Positions 44,498 through 53,750 of a DNA stretch of 64,000 nt are shown here, piece by piece. The stretch's first letter is position 1, and the number at the start of each line of letters is the position of its first letter. The position numbers were made by a program, and so were the translations under genes. The notes under the pieces were generated by a model. That model saw only the letters and a program-made list of their open reading frames with translations, had not been told where the DNA came from and did no database searches. This DNA comes from Acidobacteriota bacterium (lineage in GTDB: Bacteria > Acidobacteriota > Terriglobia > Bryobacterales > Bryobacteraceae), in contig JAPKZB010000058.1 of the NCBI GenBank assembly GCA_026393985.1, positions 55,823-119,822 of the forward strand. The letters are read 5' to 3'.

Positions 44498-45310
44498 CTA
44501 CGGCTGCCCCTTGGCCGCCTTCTCCCGGGCCAACTTCTCGCGGTAGGTTTTCTCGGCGTTCGCGATGGCCGTCGCGTAGCCTTCGGGATCCACAAACGAA
44601 CCCTTGGCGTGCTTGGCCGCCAGGTTGTACTGCGACCCGTGCCCGGCCACCCAGATCGTCGGCCGCAGCTGCTTCAGCTTGACGAAAGTCGCCTCGTAGT
44701 CTTCCACAATATTCGGGTACGCCTTGTTGCCGATCAGCGGCACCACCACCGACGGGACGTTGACAAGCAGCACCCCGTTGACGGAGTAGCCGGCCGCGCC
44801 GCGCGTGTGCCCGGGCATGCTGATCACCTTCACCTCAGTCCCGCCCAGCGCCACCGTGTCGCCGTCCTTGAGACGCCGCGCCACCTTCACCGGCGGAAAG
44901 CGAAAGTCCTGATCGGCGAACGCCAGCACCAGCGGATCGCTCTTGCCGCCGTCTTCGAGATAGGCGGCATCGCCCACCGTAGCGTAAACCTTCGCCCCGG
45001 AAAGCTTCTGGATCTCCGCCAGCGCCGCCGTGTGATCATAGTGAGCCTGCATGGTCAGCAGGATCTTCGTATCTTTGAGGTCGAAGCCCAGCTTCTTCGC
45101 CCCCGCCTGCAGCAACGGCGTCGAATCCCCGAGGCCCGTATTGATCAGGATGTGGCCTTTCGGAGTGGTGATCAGATAGCACGCCAGATCCTTCGTGCCG
45201 ATGTAGTGCAGGTTCCCGGCAATGGTGTGCGGCGGGAACGGGGCGGTCCAGTCCGGGTTCTGTGCCGCTAGAGCAGCGGCGGTGAAAAGAGCAAGCAGGG
45301 TGAGGCGCAT
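44498..45310 (-). CDS. Subclass B3 metallo-beta-lactamase-like hydrolase (Q116 variant)
   Basis: A 270-residue secreted protein with signal peptide MRLTLLALFTAAALAAQ. Zinc site motif Q88-A-H90-Y-D92-H93, then His168 in PGHTRG and His224 in VAGHGSQYN. This is the B3 pattern with Gln in place of the first His, as in GOB-type enzymes. A true beta-lactamase or another lactonase/hydrolase of the same fold cannot be distinguished by eye. Convergent with the SDR gene and divergent from the MFS transporter. Confidence 0.88.
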   Translation of the reverse strand: MRLTLLALFTAAALAAQNPDWTAPFPPHTIAGNLHYIGTKDLACYLITTPKGHILINTGLGDSTPLLQAGAKKLGFDLKDTKILLTMQAHYDHTAALAEIQKLSGAKVYATVGDAAYLEDGGKSDPLVLAFADQDFRFPPVKVARRLKDGDTVALGGTEVKVISMPGHTRGAAGYSVNGVLLVNVPSVVVPLIGNKAYPNIVEDYEATFVKLKQLRPTIWVAGHGSQYNLAAKHAKGSFVDPEGYATAIANAEKTYREKLAREKAAKGQP

Positions 45311-45346
45311 AAGCAGGCTGTAGGCTATATGGTATAAAAGTGCTTC

Positions 45347-46630
45347 ATGGAAACGCGCGCGAGTTCAAGCTTTTACGGCTGGTGGATTTCCATCGCTGCC
45401 TTCTTCACGTTCGGTTTAGCCGTGGGTATCCCGTATTACGGCATGCCGTTTTACTACGACTACTACGAGAAGACCTTCGGCTGGGCACGCACGGACATCA
45501 CCCTCGGCTTCCCGCTCGCCGCGACGCTCACCCTCTGGGTCGGCCCCGTTTTCATGCACCGGTTCAGTCCCCGCAAGTTGATGATCGCCGGCACCGGCCT
45601 CACTGCGCTCGCCTTTATCGGCTTCGGCACCATGGGCAGCAACATCTATGTTTATTGGGCCTACTGGCTCCTCTACATGGTCGGCTACCTCTTCTCGGGG
45701 CCCATTCCGCACCAGGTGATCATTTCCCAGTGGTTTAAAAAGAATCGCGGGAAGGCCATGGCCGCCACCTATCTGGGCGTTGGCATCTTCGGCGCCATCT
45801 CCGCCAAGTTCATCGCCAAGCCGCTGGTTGCCGCCTTCGGCTTCCAGACAGCGCTGATGATCACCGGCTTCATCCTGCTGCTCGTATGGCCCATCGCCGG
45901 CTTCATCATGCGCGACAAGCCCTCGGAGATGGGCCAGACCCCGGACGGCGAACCCGTCACCGCCGCCGAAGCCCCCGCGCCCTCGCGCGGTTTCAACGAA
46001 CTGCTCGGCTCCCGCTCCTTCTGGCTCCTCATGATCGGCAGCCTGTGCTCGATCGGCTCGATCGGCTCCATCAACCAGCACATGAAGTTCGTCTTCAAAG
46101 AGCAGGGCTTCGCCGACCAGGCTACCCTCGACGCCCTCTTCGCCGACGCCCTCTTCTACATTATGATCTCCTCCACCGCCGGCCGCATCGTCATGGGCAT
46201 CCTGGCCGACAAGTTCTCGAAGAAATGGGTAATGGTCGCCACCTACATGCTCGTCGCGGCCACCATTCCGCTGCTCCTGCTGGCCACCCCGGAAAACCCC
46301 GTCTACGTCTATCTCTTCGCCATCCTCTTCGGCTTCGGCATGGGCGCTGACTACATGCTCATCCCGCTGATGGCCGCCGAACAGTTCGGCGTCAATACGC
46401 TCGCTCGCGCCATGGCGATTATCCTGCCCGCCGACACGATTGGCCAGACCTGGTTCCCCTACATGGTCTCGAAGATCCGCGCCGGCGACGTAAGTTACGG
46501 CCCGGCGCTCAACACCGTTTTTGTGCTCGCCTTCATCGGCGCGGTAGCGATTCTCCTGCTCCCCAAGCACGCCTTTATCGATGCGACAGTTTCACTACAA
46601 GAATCTAAGCCAGCTCCAACAGGACGCTGA
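45347..46630 (+). CDS. MFS transporter (OFA-like)
   Basis: A 427-residue transporter with about 12 hydrophobic segments in two blocks separated by a cytoplasmic loop (PSEMGQTPDGEPVTAAEAP). Motif A is weak; KKNRGKAMAATYLGVGIFG resembles the oxalate/formate antiporter (OFA) subgroup. TATAAA at 45333-45338 lies only 8 bp before ATG 45347, suggesting a short or absent 5' UTR. Overlaps the start of the OYE gene by 50 bp, so it is probably the transporter for that enzyme's substrate. Confidence 0.9.
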   Translation: METRASSSFYGWWISIAAFFTFGLAVGIPYYGMPFYYDYYEKTFGWARTDITLGFPLAATLTLWVGPVFMHRFSPRKLMIAGTGLTALAFIGFGTMGSNIYVYWAYWLLYMVGYLFSGPIPHQVIISQWFKKNRGKAMAATYLGVGIFGAISAKFIAKPLVAAFGFQTALMITGFILLLVWPIAGFIMRDKPSEMGQTPDGEPVTAAEAPAPSRGFNELLGSRSFWLLMIGSLCSIGSIGSINQHMKFVFKEQGFADQATLDALFADALFYIMISSTAGRIVMGILADKFSKKWVMVATYMLVAATIPLLLLATPENPVYVYLFAILFGFGMGADYMLIPLMAAEQFGVNTLARAMAIILPADTIGQTWFPYMVSKIRAGDVSYGPALNTVFVLAFIGAVAILLLPKHAFIDATVSLQESKPAPTGR

Positions 46631-48005
46631 AGCCAAGACCGCGTTCGTCCGGTTTGAAACCAACACAGACGCCGTAAAGTCCATCCTCGCCCGCCCGGTG
46701 CGCATCAGCGATGCCGTCACCCTGGGTAACTCCATGGCCATCCATCCCATGGAGGGCTGCGACTCCACCCTCGACGGTAGCCCCGATGAGCTCACCTGGC
46801 GGCGCTATGAACGCTTCGCCCTCGGCGGAGCTAAACTCATCTGGTTTGAAGCCACCGCCATCCGCGGCGACGGTCGCGCCAACGCCCGCCAGCTCTGGAT
46901 CCACGAAGGCAACGTCGACGAGTACGCCCGGCTTCACGCCCGCATCCTGCAGCTCCACCAGGAAAAGTTTGGCACAACGGACGACCTCCTCATCCCCATC
47001 CAGCTCACGCATTCTGGCCGCTACTCCTATCCCCAGCGCCTGATCTTCTATCACAACCCGCTGATCGACCAGAAAACCGCCACCCCGGCCGACCAGCCCG
47101 TCTTCTCCGACGACGAGATGGAGGCGCTCGAAGATCAGTACATCGCAGCCGCCCGCCTGGCCTGGCAGGCAGGCTTCCGCGCCGTCGATCTCAAAGTCAC
47201 CCACGGCTACCTGCTCGCCGAAATGCTCGGCGCCCGCGCCGGCCGCGACGGCCGCTACGCCGGCTCACTCGAAAACCGCACCCGCTTCATCCGTAACGTC
47301 CTCGCCAAGCTCCGCGCCGAGTTCGGCCCCGGCCTCACCATCTGCATGCGCCTCGGCTGCTTCGACAGCGTCCCCTACGCTCGCAACCCCGAAACCGGCA
47401 TCGGCGAACCACTGCCCTATCCCACCCCCTACCCCTGGGGCTGGGGCGTCAACGAAGCCGACCCCCTCACCGAAGAGCTCCACGAAGTCAAAACCGCCAT
47501 CGGCTGGTTCAAACACTGGGGCGTCCAACTCCTCAACGTCTCCATCGGCTGCCCCTACTACAACCCCCACATCGGCCGCCCCTTTGAAAAGCCCGACGAC
47601 GGCAACTACGAAGAGCCGGAGCACCCGCTCGCCGGCGTCGACCGCCACTTCCGCATCGCCCGCGAACTCCAACACGCCCACCCCGATCTCCCCATGGTCG
47701 GCACCGGCTATAGCTGGCTCCAGATCTACGCCCTCCACGCGGCCGCGCACAACATCGCCAACGGCGATATCCGCATCTTCGGCATGGGCCGCAACGCCCT
47801 CGCCTACCCCGATTTCGCCGTCGACGCCCTCGCCAAAGGCGAACTCGAAGAGATCCGCGTCTGCAAAACGCTCACCTACTGCACCTTCCTCATGCGGCAG
47901 AAGAACCATCCCCTGGGCCAGTTCCCGAGCGGCTGTCCACCCTTTGACAAACTCGTCTACGGACCCATCATGAAGGAAGCCCGCGCCAGCGTTCGCAAGT
48001 CATAA
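46581..48005 (+). CDS. NADH:flavin oxidoreductase (Old Yellow Enzyme family)
   Basis: A 474-residue FMN-dependent TIM-barrel enzyme. SISDAVTLGNSMAIHPMEG-like start of the barrel, HSGRYSYPQ in the active site, HGYLLAEMLGARAGRDGRYAGS with phosphate-binding residues, and IRIFGMGRNALAYPDF near the end. Such enzymes reduce enoates or remove groups from aromatic or sugar-like substrates. ATG 46581 lies inside the MFS gene (50-bp overlap). The gene after it starts 2 bp past its stop. Confidence 0.88.
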   Translation: MRQFHYKNLSQLQQDAEAKTAFVRFETNTDAVKSILARPVRISDAVTLGNSMAIHPMEGCDSTLDGSPDELTWRRYERFALGGAKLIWFEATAIRGDGRANARQLWIHEGNVDEYARLHARILQLHQEKFGTTDDLLIPIQLTHSGRYSYPQRLIFYHNPLIDQKTATPADQPVFSDDEMEALEDQYIAAARLAWQAGFRAVDLKVTHGYLLAEMLGARAGRDGRYAGSLENRTRFIRNVLAKLRAEFGPGLTICMRLGCFDSVPYARNPETGIGEPLPYPTPYPWGWGVNEADPLTEELHEVKTAIGWFKHWGVQLLNVSIGCPYYNPHIGRPFEKPDDGNYEEPEHPLAGVDRHFRIARELQHAHPDLPMVGTGYSWLQIYALHAAAHNIANGDIRIFGMGRNALAYPDFAVDALAKGELEEIRVCKTLTYCTFLMRQKNHPLGQFPSGCPPFDKLVYGPIMKEARASVRKS

Positions 48006-48007
48006 CC

Positions 48008-49675
48008 ATGCAGCGCCGCCAAGCTCTGAAGACTGTCGCCCTGGCAGCCGCCACCACCCGTCTGTCCTCCGCCGTCGAGCCCCCGCGCCTGCCCCAGGCT
48101 ATGATCGACGCCCACGACCAGGCCGTCGACCATCTCATCGCCCACCAGCACCTCACCCCCGGCCATCGCCACCGCGGCAACGTCCGCAGCGGGGACAGCC
48201 TCTTCTGGGGCGCCACCCCCGGCGGCATCCTCAGCACTCTTTCCACCGCCTACGTGCTGCCCACCTCCCGGTACTATCGCAAGCCGCTCGTGCTCGAACG
48301 CATCCAACTCGCCGCCGAATGCTTCGCCCGGATTCAAACCCCGGACGGTAACTGGAACCTCCCGACTACGAACTATAATTCGGCGCCCGACACCTCCTTC
48401 ATCCTCCAGGGCATGGGCCTCACCCTCCTCAACGCCCGCCAATACGGCTTTCCGGAGCTCGAGCCCCTCGTGCTGTCCGCCGTCAAAAAGGGCGGCGAAG
48501 CCCTACTGCGCGGCGGCGTCCATACCCCGAACCATCGCTGGGTGGTCTGCTCCGCCCTCGCCCTGCTCCACGAACTCTACCCGGACCCGCGCTACCTGCG
48601 CCGCATCGAGCAGTGGCTCGCCGAATCGATCGACATTGACGCCGAAGGCCAGTACACCGAACGCAGCTCCGTCAGCTACAACGGCATCTGCAACCGCGCG
48701 CTCACCCTCTGCGCCCACTTCCTCCGCCGCCCCGCACTGCTCCACCCCGTCCGCCGCAACCTGCAGGCCATGCTCTATCTCCTGCATCCGGACGGCGAAG
48801 TAGTCACCGAAATCTCCCGCCGCCAGGATCTCAACCAGCGCGGCAATCTCTATAACTCCTGGCTGGGAATCGCCTATCTCGCCGCCCAGGACCGCGACGG
48901 GCAGATGGCCAACCTCGCCCGTTCCGTCCAGGCGCAGGGCGCCGGCGTGGCGGCCTTCCTCAGCTTTCCGCACCTGCTCGATACCGCCCTGCCGCCCTCG
49001 CAGGCCCTGCCCGAAAGCTTCGAAAAAATCATGCCGGTCACCGGCCTGGTCCGCGTCCGCCGCGGCAAACTCTCGGTCTCCATTCTCCGCGGCCGCGACC
49101 ACTTCTTCACCTTCCGCTACGGCAACGCCGTCGTCAACACCGTGCGCTTCGCCTCCGCCTTCTTCGGCAAGGGCCAGTTTGCGGGCGATACCCTCGAGAA
49201 ATGGGGAGGCGCCTTTGTCCTCACCCAGCGCCTCACCGCCGGCTACTATCAACCCTTCGATCCACCCCGCCGCGTCACCACCGAAACCTATGACGACACC
49301 CGCTCCCAGCGCCGGCAGACCGAAGTCTGCCAGCTCACATCGAGCGTGGAACTCACGGAAACCCCCACGGGCTTCCGCCTCCGCCTGCGCGTCACGGGAA
49401 CCGACGAAGTGCCGCTGGCCGTCGAGATCAACCTCCGCGCCGGCGGCTCCCTCACCGGCGCCGAAAAGCATCCCGAGTTCGCCGATGCCTGGGTGCTGCG
49501 CGAAGGCTACGCTACCTACAGCCTGGGGGGAGACCGCATCCGCATCGGGCCCGGCACGGCTCCGCACACCTATCTCGAGGTGCGCGGCGCACGGCCCCGC
49601 CTCGCCGGTCCCTCGCTCTTCCTCACGGCCATCACCCCCGTCGATCAGGTGATCGACTTCGAAGCGCTGCGCTAG
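48008..49675 (+). CDS. Tat-exported protein, possible polysaccharide lyase-like fold
   Basis: A 555-residue protein with an N-terminal twin-Arg type signal (QRRQALKTVALAAATTRLSSA). Residues about 40-340 look like an all-helical (alpha/alpha) barrel (CFARIQTPDGNWN, RWVVCSALALLHEL, SVSYNGICNRAL), and the C-terminal ~200 residues like a beta-sandwich. This layout is seen in heparinase II/III and related lyases, but I see no decisive catalytic motif. Third gene of the MFS-OYE operon, pointing to uptake and breakdown of a plant or sugar-derived substrate. Confidence 0.75.
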   Translation: MQRRQALKTVALAAATTRLSSAVEPPRLPQAMIDAHDQAVDHLIAHQHLTPGHRHRGNVRSGDSLFWGATPGGILSTLSTAYVLPTSRYYRKPLVLERIQLAAECFARIQTPDGNWNLPTTNYNSAPDTSFILQGMGLTLLNARQYGFPELEPLVLSAVKKGGEALLRGGVHTPNHRWVVCSALALLHELYPDPRYLRRIEQWLAESIDIDAEGQYTERSSVSYNGICNRALTLCAHFLRRPALLHPVRRNLQAMLYLLHPDGEVVTEISRRQDLNQRGNLYNSWLGIAYLAAQDRDGQMANLARSVQAQGAGVAAFLSFPHLLDTALPPSQALPESFEKIMPVTGLVRVRRGKLSVSILRGRDHFFTFRYGNAVVNTVRFASAFFGKGQFAGDTLEKWGGAFVLTQRLTAGYYQPFDPPRRVTTETYDDTRSQRRQTEVCQLTSSVELTETPTGFRLRLRVTGTDEVPLAVEINLRAGGSLTGAEKHPEFADAWVLREGYATYSLGGDRIRIGPGTAPHTYLEVRGARPRLAGPSLFLTAITPVDQVIDFEALR

Positions 49676-49699
49676 CGGGCATGCCTTCTGCTGCTCGCC

Positions 49700-50565
49700 T
49701 CAGCGGCTGTTGGGACGCCGCGGGAGATAATCTGGCGTCCACGGAAGCCGGCCATGAAGGTCGGGGGAACGGTCAGTTTCCTTGCGCAGCGCCCCTCCCG
49801 CTGAGTTGAACTTCGTGCCCCGAAAGATCTCCTGATTGGCTCGCGTGGAACCATACGGATTCACAAACGCAAACCATGCCGAGGACTCTGGCCCGCCAAG
49901 TAACCCTTGCCCGCCTCATCGGCCACCACCGCCGGGAGGGACGGGCGCGGCACCCCCGGAAACGTGGCGTGCACCATCACCGCCGGATCAATCACCACCA
50001 GCTTCGTCCGGTCATACCGGGCCAAGCGCAAACCGCGCCCCGGACGCCGGCCGCAGGGACCACCGGGCCTCAATCTTCCACGGTCTCCCCTCGATTATCT
50101 GGTCAACCATGCCGGTTCCTGCGCCACCCGTCCCCCAATCATCTCTCGCCCCAGATTCCCCGCCCCGTCCACAGTCCTCGACCATGCCCCATCCCGCGTC
50201 ACCTCCAGACTCCCCGGATCCACCCCCGGCTTCACCTGCCGCGCCGTCACCGACCCATACGTCGGCACGTCCCGCTGCCAGCGCGCCGAGTCCTGCCCAC
50301 GGGGGAAGTTCCGCCCCCAGGGCAGCAACTTGCCGGTCCCAGCGCCGCATGGCTGCCGCGGCGCTCCGCACCGTAATGCGGCTCCCGGCCCCGGCCCCCC
50401 CCCTACCACGCCTGCACAAACTCGGTACCGAATACCCATCCTATAAGAGCAAACGGCCAAGCTCCCTGCCAAAGTCTGACCGAAGCCAGCATGCTCTCGT
50501 TCCTCCCCCAAACGGCTGCCCGGGAGTGGGGAAACACCTGATACCCCGGGAATCCTGAATGCCAT
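49700..50565 (-). pseudogene. Decayed SBBP (beta-propeller repeat) protein, N-terminal region
   Basis: Minus-strand fragments in three different frames match the N-terminal domain and first repeat of SBBP-repeat proteins: ARWQRDVPTYGSVTARQVKPGVDP (about 50165-50290; family has the WRT-VPTY-x-VRY...YPGIDL pattern), EGRPWKIEARWSLRPASGARF (about 50012-50100) and RYDRTKLVVIDPAVMVHATF followed by AVVADEAGKGYLAG (about 49880-50040; family: YDRS-PLVIDP-x-YSTYLGG, then AVDSAGNAYVTG). Frameshifts and in-frame stops separate them. A further piece at 49700-49860 (NPYGSTRANQEIFRGT) may be the tail of another gene. Not functional. Confidence 0.7.
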
Positions 50566-50630
50566 CCAGAGTCAGGAATTCTCCCAGGGTAATTCAAGCC
50601 TTACACCGTACGGACCGCCCGCCCCCGCCC

Positions 50631-51242
50631 CTACCGCAGCGCCTTCACCGTCGCCGCCAGCATTCCAGCCAACGACTCCTGCGGCATCCCCCGGACCAGC
50701 GGCTTCACCGCCCAGCCCAACCCCAGGGGCACGTCCCGCGACAAGGAAATCGACCGGCACTGCAGCCGTACCCCGCCCGCCTCGGCTGTCACCGTCCAAT
50801 ACGCGTTCAGCCGCCAGAGGAAACCGTGGTCTCCCCCGTCGGCCTCCTCCACTTTCGTGCTCCGCGAGAGCACCCGCCACCGCCCTTCGCCCAGTTTCTC
50901 GTACTCCACCAACGACTCCGTGTTCAAGATAACCGTCAGCACCTTCTTCCGCTTGAGCTGCAGCGCCACCCGGAACCGGTTGCCCTCCCTCGCCAGCAGC
51001 CGAGAGGCCGTCACCTCCGGGTAGATCTCCCCGTACCGCTCATAGCGCTGCAATACCGCCAACACCTGTTCGGCCGTCCGGCCCGGGACAAAAGCCTCGG
51101 AGGACCAGTCGTGGATCAAACCGCCCTCCACCTCCACGGTTGCCCCCGCCGCCTGGGCCAACTGCGCTTCGGCCTGCTGGACATAGGCATCGAAGGCCTG
51201 CGCCGCGCCCCACGGCATCGCCAAGCAAAGCAGCGCCAGCAT
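50631..51242 (-). CDS. Secreted SRPBCC/START-like protein
   Basis: A 203-residue protein with a signal peptide (MLALLCLAMPWGAAQA). The rest has the alternating strands of a polyketide-cyclase/START-like fold: ATVEVEGGLIHDWSSEAFVPG, YGEIYPEVTASRLLAREGN, NAYWTVTAEAGGVRLQCRSISLSRD. It would bind a hydrophobic ligand in the periplasm; ligand unknown. Starts by TGATG coupling to the dehydrogenase gene upstream. Confidence 0.75.
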   Translation of the reverse strand: MLALLCLAMPWGAAQAFDAYVQQAEAQLAQAAGATVEVEGGLIHDWSSEAFVPGRTAEQVLAVLQRYERYGEIYPEVTASRLLAREGNRFRVALQLKRKKVLTVILNTESLVEYEKLGEGRWRVLSRSTKVEEADGGDHGFLWRLNAYWTVTAEAGGVRLQCRSISLSRDVPLGLGWAVKPLVRGMPQESLAGMLAATVKALR

Positions 51243-52168
51243 CAGTTCACCACGTTCTCCGGAGCGCCTGCTGCGAATGCGCTCACATTCTTCGTCGCAA
51301 TCTCCATCAGCCGGCCCCGCGCCTCCCGTGTCGCCCAGGCGATATGCGGCGTCACCAGGCAGTTCCGCGCCGAGAATAGCGGTGAGCCTTCAGTCGGCGG
51401 CTCCACGCTCAGAACGTCAACGCCTGCACCGGCGATCATTCCGGCGTTCAGCGCATCCGCTAAATCCTCCTCTACCACCAGCGGTCCACGAGAGGTGTTG
51501 AGGAGAAAGGCTGAAGGCTTCATTCGCTCCAATTGGGACGCACCCAGCAGCCCCCGAGTTTCCGGAAAAAGCGGACAGTGCAAGCTCACCACGTCACTCT
51601 GCTCAAGCAGCGCCTCCAGGCCAATCCCCTGCGATCGGCTATGGGCCACCACACGCATCCCCAACGCCTCGGCAATCCGCGCCGTCTGCCGCCCTATCCG
51701 CCCCAGTCCCACGCAGCCAAACGTCTTACCCGCCAACTCCACCTGCGGCGTCTTCCAATAGCTCCAGTCCTGGCTCGCCGTCCATTCGCCCCGCCGCACC
51801 GACTCCCCGTGCGCCCCCACGTGGTGACATAACTCCAGCAGCAAGGCAATCGTCAACTGCGCCACCGAAGCCGTTCCGTAAGCCGGTACGTTCGTCACCA
51901 CAATGCCCCTTTCCCGCGCCGCCGCCGCGTCCACCACGTTATAACCCGTCGCGAGCACCCCAAGGTAGCGCAGTCCCGGCAGCGCCGCTAAAGTCTCCCG
52001 GCCTAGCGGCGTCTTGTTCGTCAAAACCGCATCCGCTCCCCGGGCCCGCTCGAGCAGCAGGCTCTCCGGCGTCCGGTCGTAAACCGTCACCTCGCCCAAC
52101 GCCTCTAACCCCCTCCACGAGAGGTCCCCCGGGTTCAGGCAATATCCGTCCAAAACGACAATCTTCAT
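51242..52168 (-). CDS. D-2-hydroxyacid dehydrogenase (glycerate/phosphoglycerate dehydrogenase-like)
   Basis: A 308-residue NAD-dependent dehydrogenase. N-terminal substrate-binding half, GCVGLGRIGRQTA Rossmann motif, catalytic Arg in NTSRGPLV, Glu in DVLSVEPP and His in TPHIAWAT. The complete triad indicates an active enzyme of the hydroxypyruvate/glyoxylate reductase type. Divergent from the ferredoxin gene. Confidence 0.93.
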   Translation of the reverse strand: MKIVVLDGYCLNPGDLSWRGLEALGEVTVYDRTPESLLLERARGADAVLTNKTPLGRETLAALPGLRYLGVLATGYNVVDAAAARERGIVVTNVPAYGTASVAQLTIALLLELCHHVGAHGESVRRGEWTASQDWSYWKTPQVELAGKTFGCVGLGRIGRQTARIAEALGMRVVAHSRSQGIGLEALLEQSDVVSLHCPLFPETRGLLGASQLERMKPSAFLLNTSRGPLVVEEDLADALNAGMIAGAGVDVLSVEPPTEGSPLFSARNCLVTPHIAWATREARGRLMEIATKNVSAFAAGAPENVVN

Positions 52169-52224
52169 TCACCCGCTCCTACTGGCCTTTCATCAACATT
52201 TCCCGCCCCTCGCCTGCTCCGAAA

Positions 52225-52254
52225 TTGGCGGAAGCCAACACCCTGTGGTACAAC
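52225..52254 (+). promoter_or_regulatory. Predicted promoter of the ferredoxin gene, leaderless
   Basis: TTGGCG (52225-52230), 18-bp spacer, TACAAC (52249-52254). The -10 box ends 6 bp before ATG 52261 and there is no ribosome site (CTCAAACATG), consistent with a leaderless transcript. Confidence 0.4.
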
Positions 52255-52260
52255 TCAAAC

Positions 52261-52521
52261 ATGGCATATGTTATCGCTGAACCCTGCGTAGGCACCAAGG
52301 ATACCGCCTGCGTCGACGCCTGCCCGGTAGACTGCATCCACCCTAAAAAGGACGATGCGCGCTTTGAAGAGGTCGAGATTCTCAACATCGACCCCGTCGA
52401 GTGCATCGACTGTGGCGCCTGCGTGCCCGTTTGCCCGGTTTCCGCAATCTTCGCCCTCGACGATCTGCCGGAAAAGTGGAACGACTTCACCAAGAAAAAC
52501 GCCGACTACTTCGGTCGCTGA
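52261..52521 (+). CDS. 7Fe ferredoxin (3Fe-4S + 4Fe-4S)
   Basis: An 86-residue electron carrier. The first cluster motif is C-x7-C-x3-C-x3-C (CVGTKDTACVDACPVDC) and the second is CIDCGACVPVC followed by Pro. This is the FdxA/ferredoxin I type. ATG 52261 is preferred over the upstream ATG at 52225, which would add residues unlike the family. It stands alone between a divergent dehydrogenase and a convergent isopropylmalate-dehydrogenase-like gene. The redox partner is not visible here. Confidence 0.96.
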   Translation: MAYVIAEPCVGTKDTACVDACPVDCIHPKKDDARFEEVEILNIDPVECIDCGACVPVCPVSAIFALDDLPEKWNDFTKKNADYFGR

Positions 52522-52542
52522 CCTGCCCGGGCGGCAACGGCC

Positions 52543-53589
52543 TCAAACCGCTGCCGCCACCCGGTCTCCCATCTCGGTCGTTGTCAACCTCCCTCCCATG
52601 TCCGCCGTGCGAGCTGACAGGTCGGAAAAGACCGTAGTCACCGCTCGGCGAATCAACTCGGCCCCTCTGCGGGTCTCCGGATCGTCGAGCCAGTCGAGCA
52701 TCAGGGCGACCGACAGGATCGTTGCCACCGGGTTCGCAATTCCCTTGCCGGCAATGTCCGGCGCCGACCCGTGCGACGGCTGGAAGACCGCGTGGGTCGC
52801 TCCAATGTCAGCCGAAGGCGCCATCCCCATCCCGCCCACCAGCGCAGCCGCCAAATCCGACAGGATGTCCCCGAACATGTTCTCCGTCACCAGGACGTCA
52901 AAACTCTCCGGCCGCTGCACCAGGTAGAGCGCACAGGCGTCCACGTAAACCCGTTCGGTTGCAATCTCCGGGTACTCCCCCGCAATCCCGTCGAAAATGC
53001 TCCGGAAATAGGCCATCGACGGTAGCACGTTCGCCTTGTCCACCAGCGTCACCTTTTGCCGCCGCCCGGCTGCCAGCTCAAACGCCGACCGGATCACCCG
53101 CTCAGCCCCCGACCGCGTAATCCGCAGTCGGTCCGTCACCGCATCCGCCTCGAGCGAGTAAGGCTCCAGGCGTGACACAAACAGCCCTTCGGTCGACTCC
53201 CGCACCAGCGCGAAATCAATCGCGGTCTTCCCCTTCAACGGCGTATCGTTCGGGTGATACAGCACAATCGGCCGAAGACCGCAGTACAGGCCGAGCTTTT
53301 CGCGGATGTCAATCTGCGGCGCCATCTCCCGGCCGTCCGCCCAGCGAATGTTCGGGAGACCCATGGCCCCCAACAGGATTGTCGAGTACTTGGCAATCTC
53401 GGTGAAGGTGGCTTCCGGCAGCGGATCTCCGCTGCGCAAATACTCGGCCGCCCCCACGGCAAACTCGACAGTGGAACACGTAACCCCATTCAGTTTCGCC
53501 TCCACAGCCCGCAAAACCTTCAGCCCCTCGGCCACCACATCCGGTCCTATGCCGTCACCCGGCAGGACGGCAATCGCATAATTTCGCAT
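52543..53589 (-). CDS. 3-isopropylmalate dehydrogenase family protein
   Basis: A 348-residue beta-decarboxylating dehydrogenase. LPGDGIGPDVVAEG at the N-terminus, KANVLPSM with the catalytic Lys, EMFGDILSDL-type segment (ENMFGDILSDLAA) and QPSHGSAPDIAGKGIANP for NAD. Either LeuB or a paralogue acting on another malate-like acid (tartrate, homoisocitrate). No other leucine genes are nearby, so leuB is not assigned. ATG 53589 begins the first strand; longer upstream reading is spurious. Confidence 0.92.
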   Translation of the reverse strand: MRNYAIAVLPGDGIGPDVVAEGLKVLRAVEAKLNGVTCSTVEFAVGAAEYLRSGDPLPEATFTEIAKYSTILLGAMGLPNIRWADGREMAPQIDIREKLGLYCGLRPIVLYHPNDTPLKGKTAIDFALVRESTEGLFVSRLEPYSLEADAVTDRLRITRSGAERVIRSAFELAAGRRQKVTLVDKANVLPSMAYFRSIFDGIAGEYPEIATERVYVDACALYLVQRPESFDVLVTENMFGDILSDLAAALVGGMGMAPSADIGATHAVFQPSHGSAPDIAGKGIANPVATILSVALMLDWLDDPETRRGAELIRRAVTTVFSDLSARTADMGGRLTTTEMGDRVAAAV

Positions 53590-53655
53590 AAATCCCGTCC
53601 ATGATAACAACAATCTCCCCCTCCACCCCCTGCCGCCGCCGCAATCCGCACCCGC

Positions 53656-53706
53656 AAAAAAAAGACCGGGCCGGCCAGCAACATCTCTGTTACTGACCAG
53701 TCCGGC
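53656..53706 (-). terminator. Intrinsic terminator after response regulator gene
   Basis: On the minus strand, GGACTGGTCAGTAACA, loop GAGA, TGTTGCTGGCCGGCCC, with a few wobble pairs and one mismatch, followed by GGTC and eight T. It lies about 45 bp past the response-regulator stop. Confidence 0.8.
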
Positions 53707-53750
53707 CAACAAGGCCCGCAGGGGCGTCAGAAGAACTGTGGGGAACCCCG

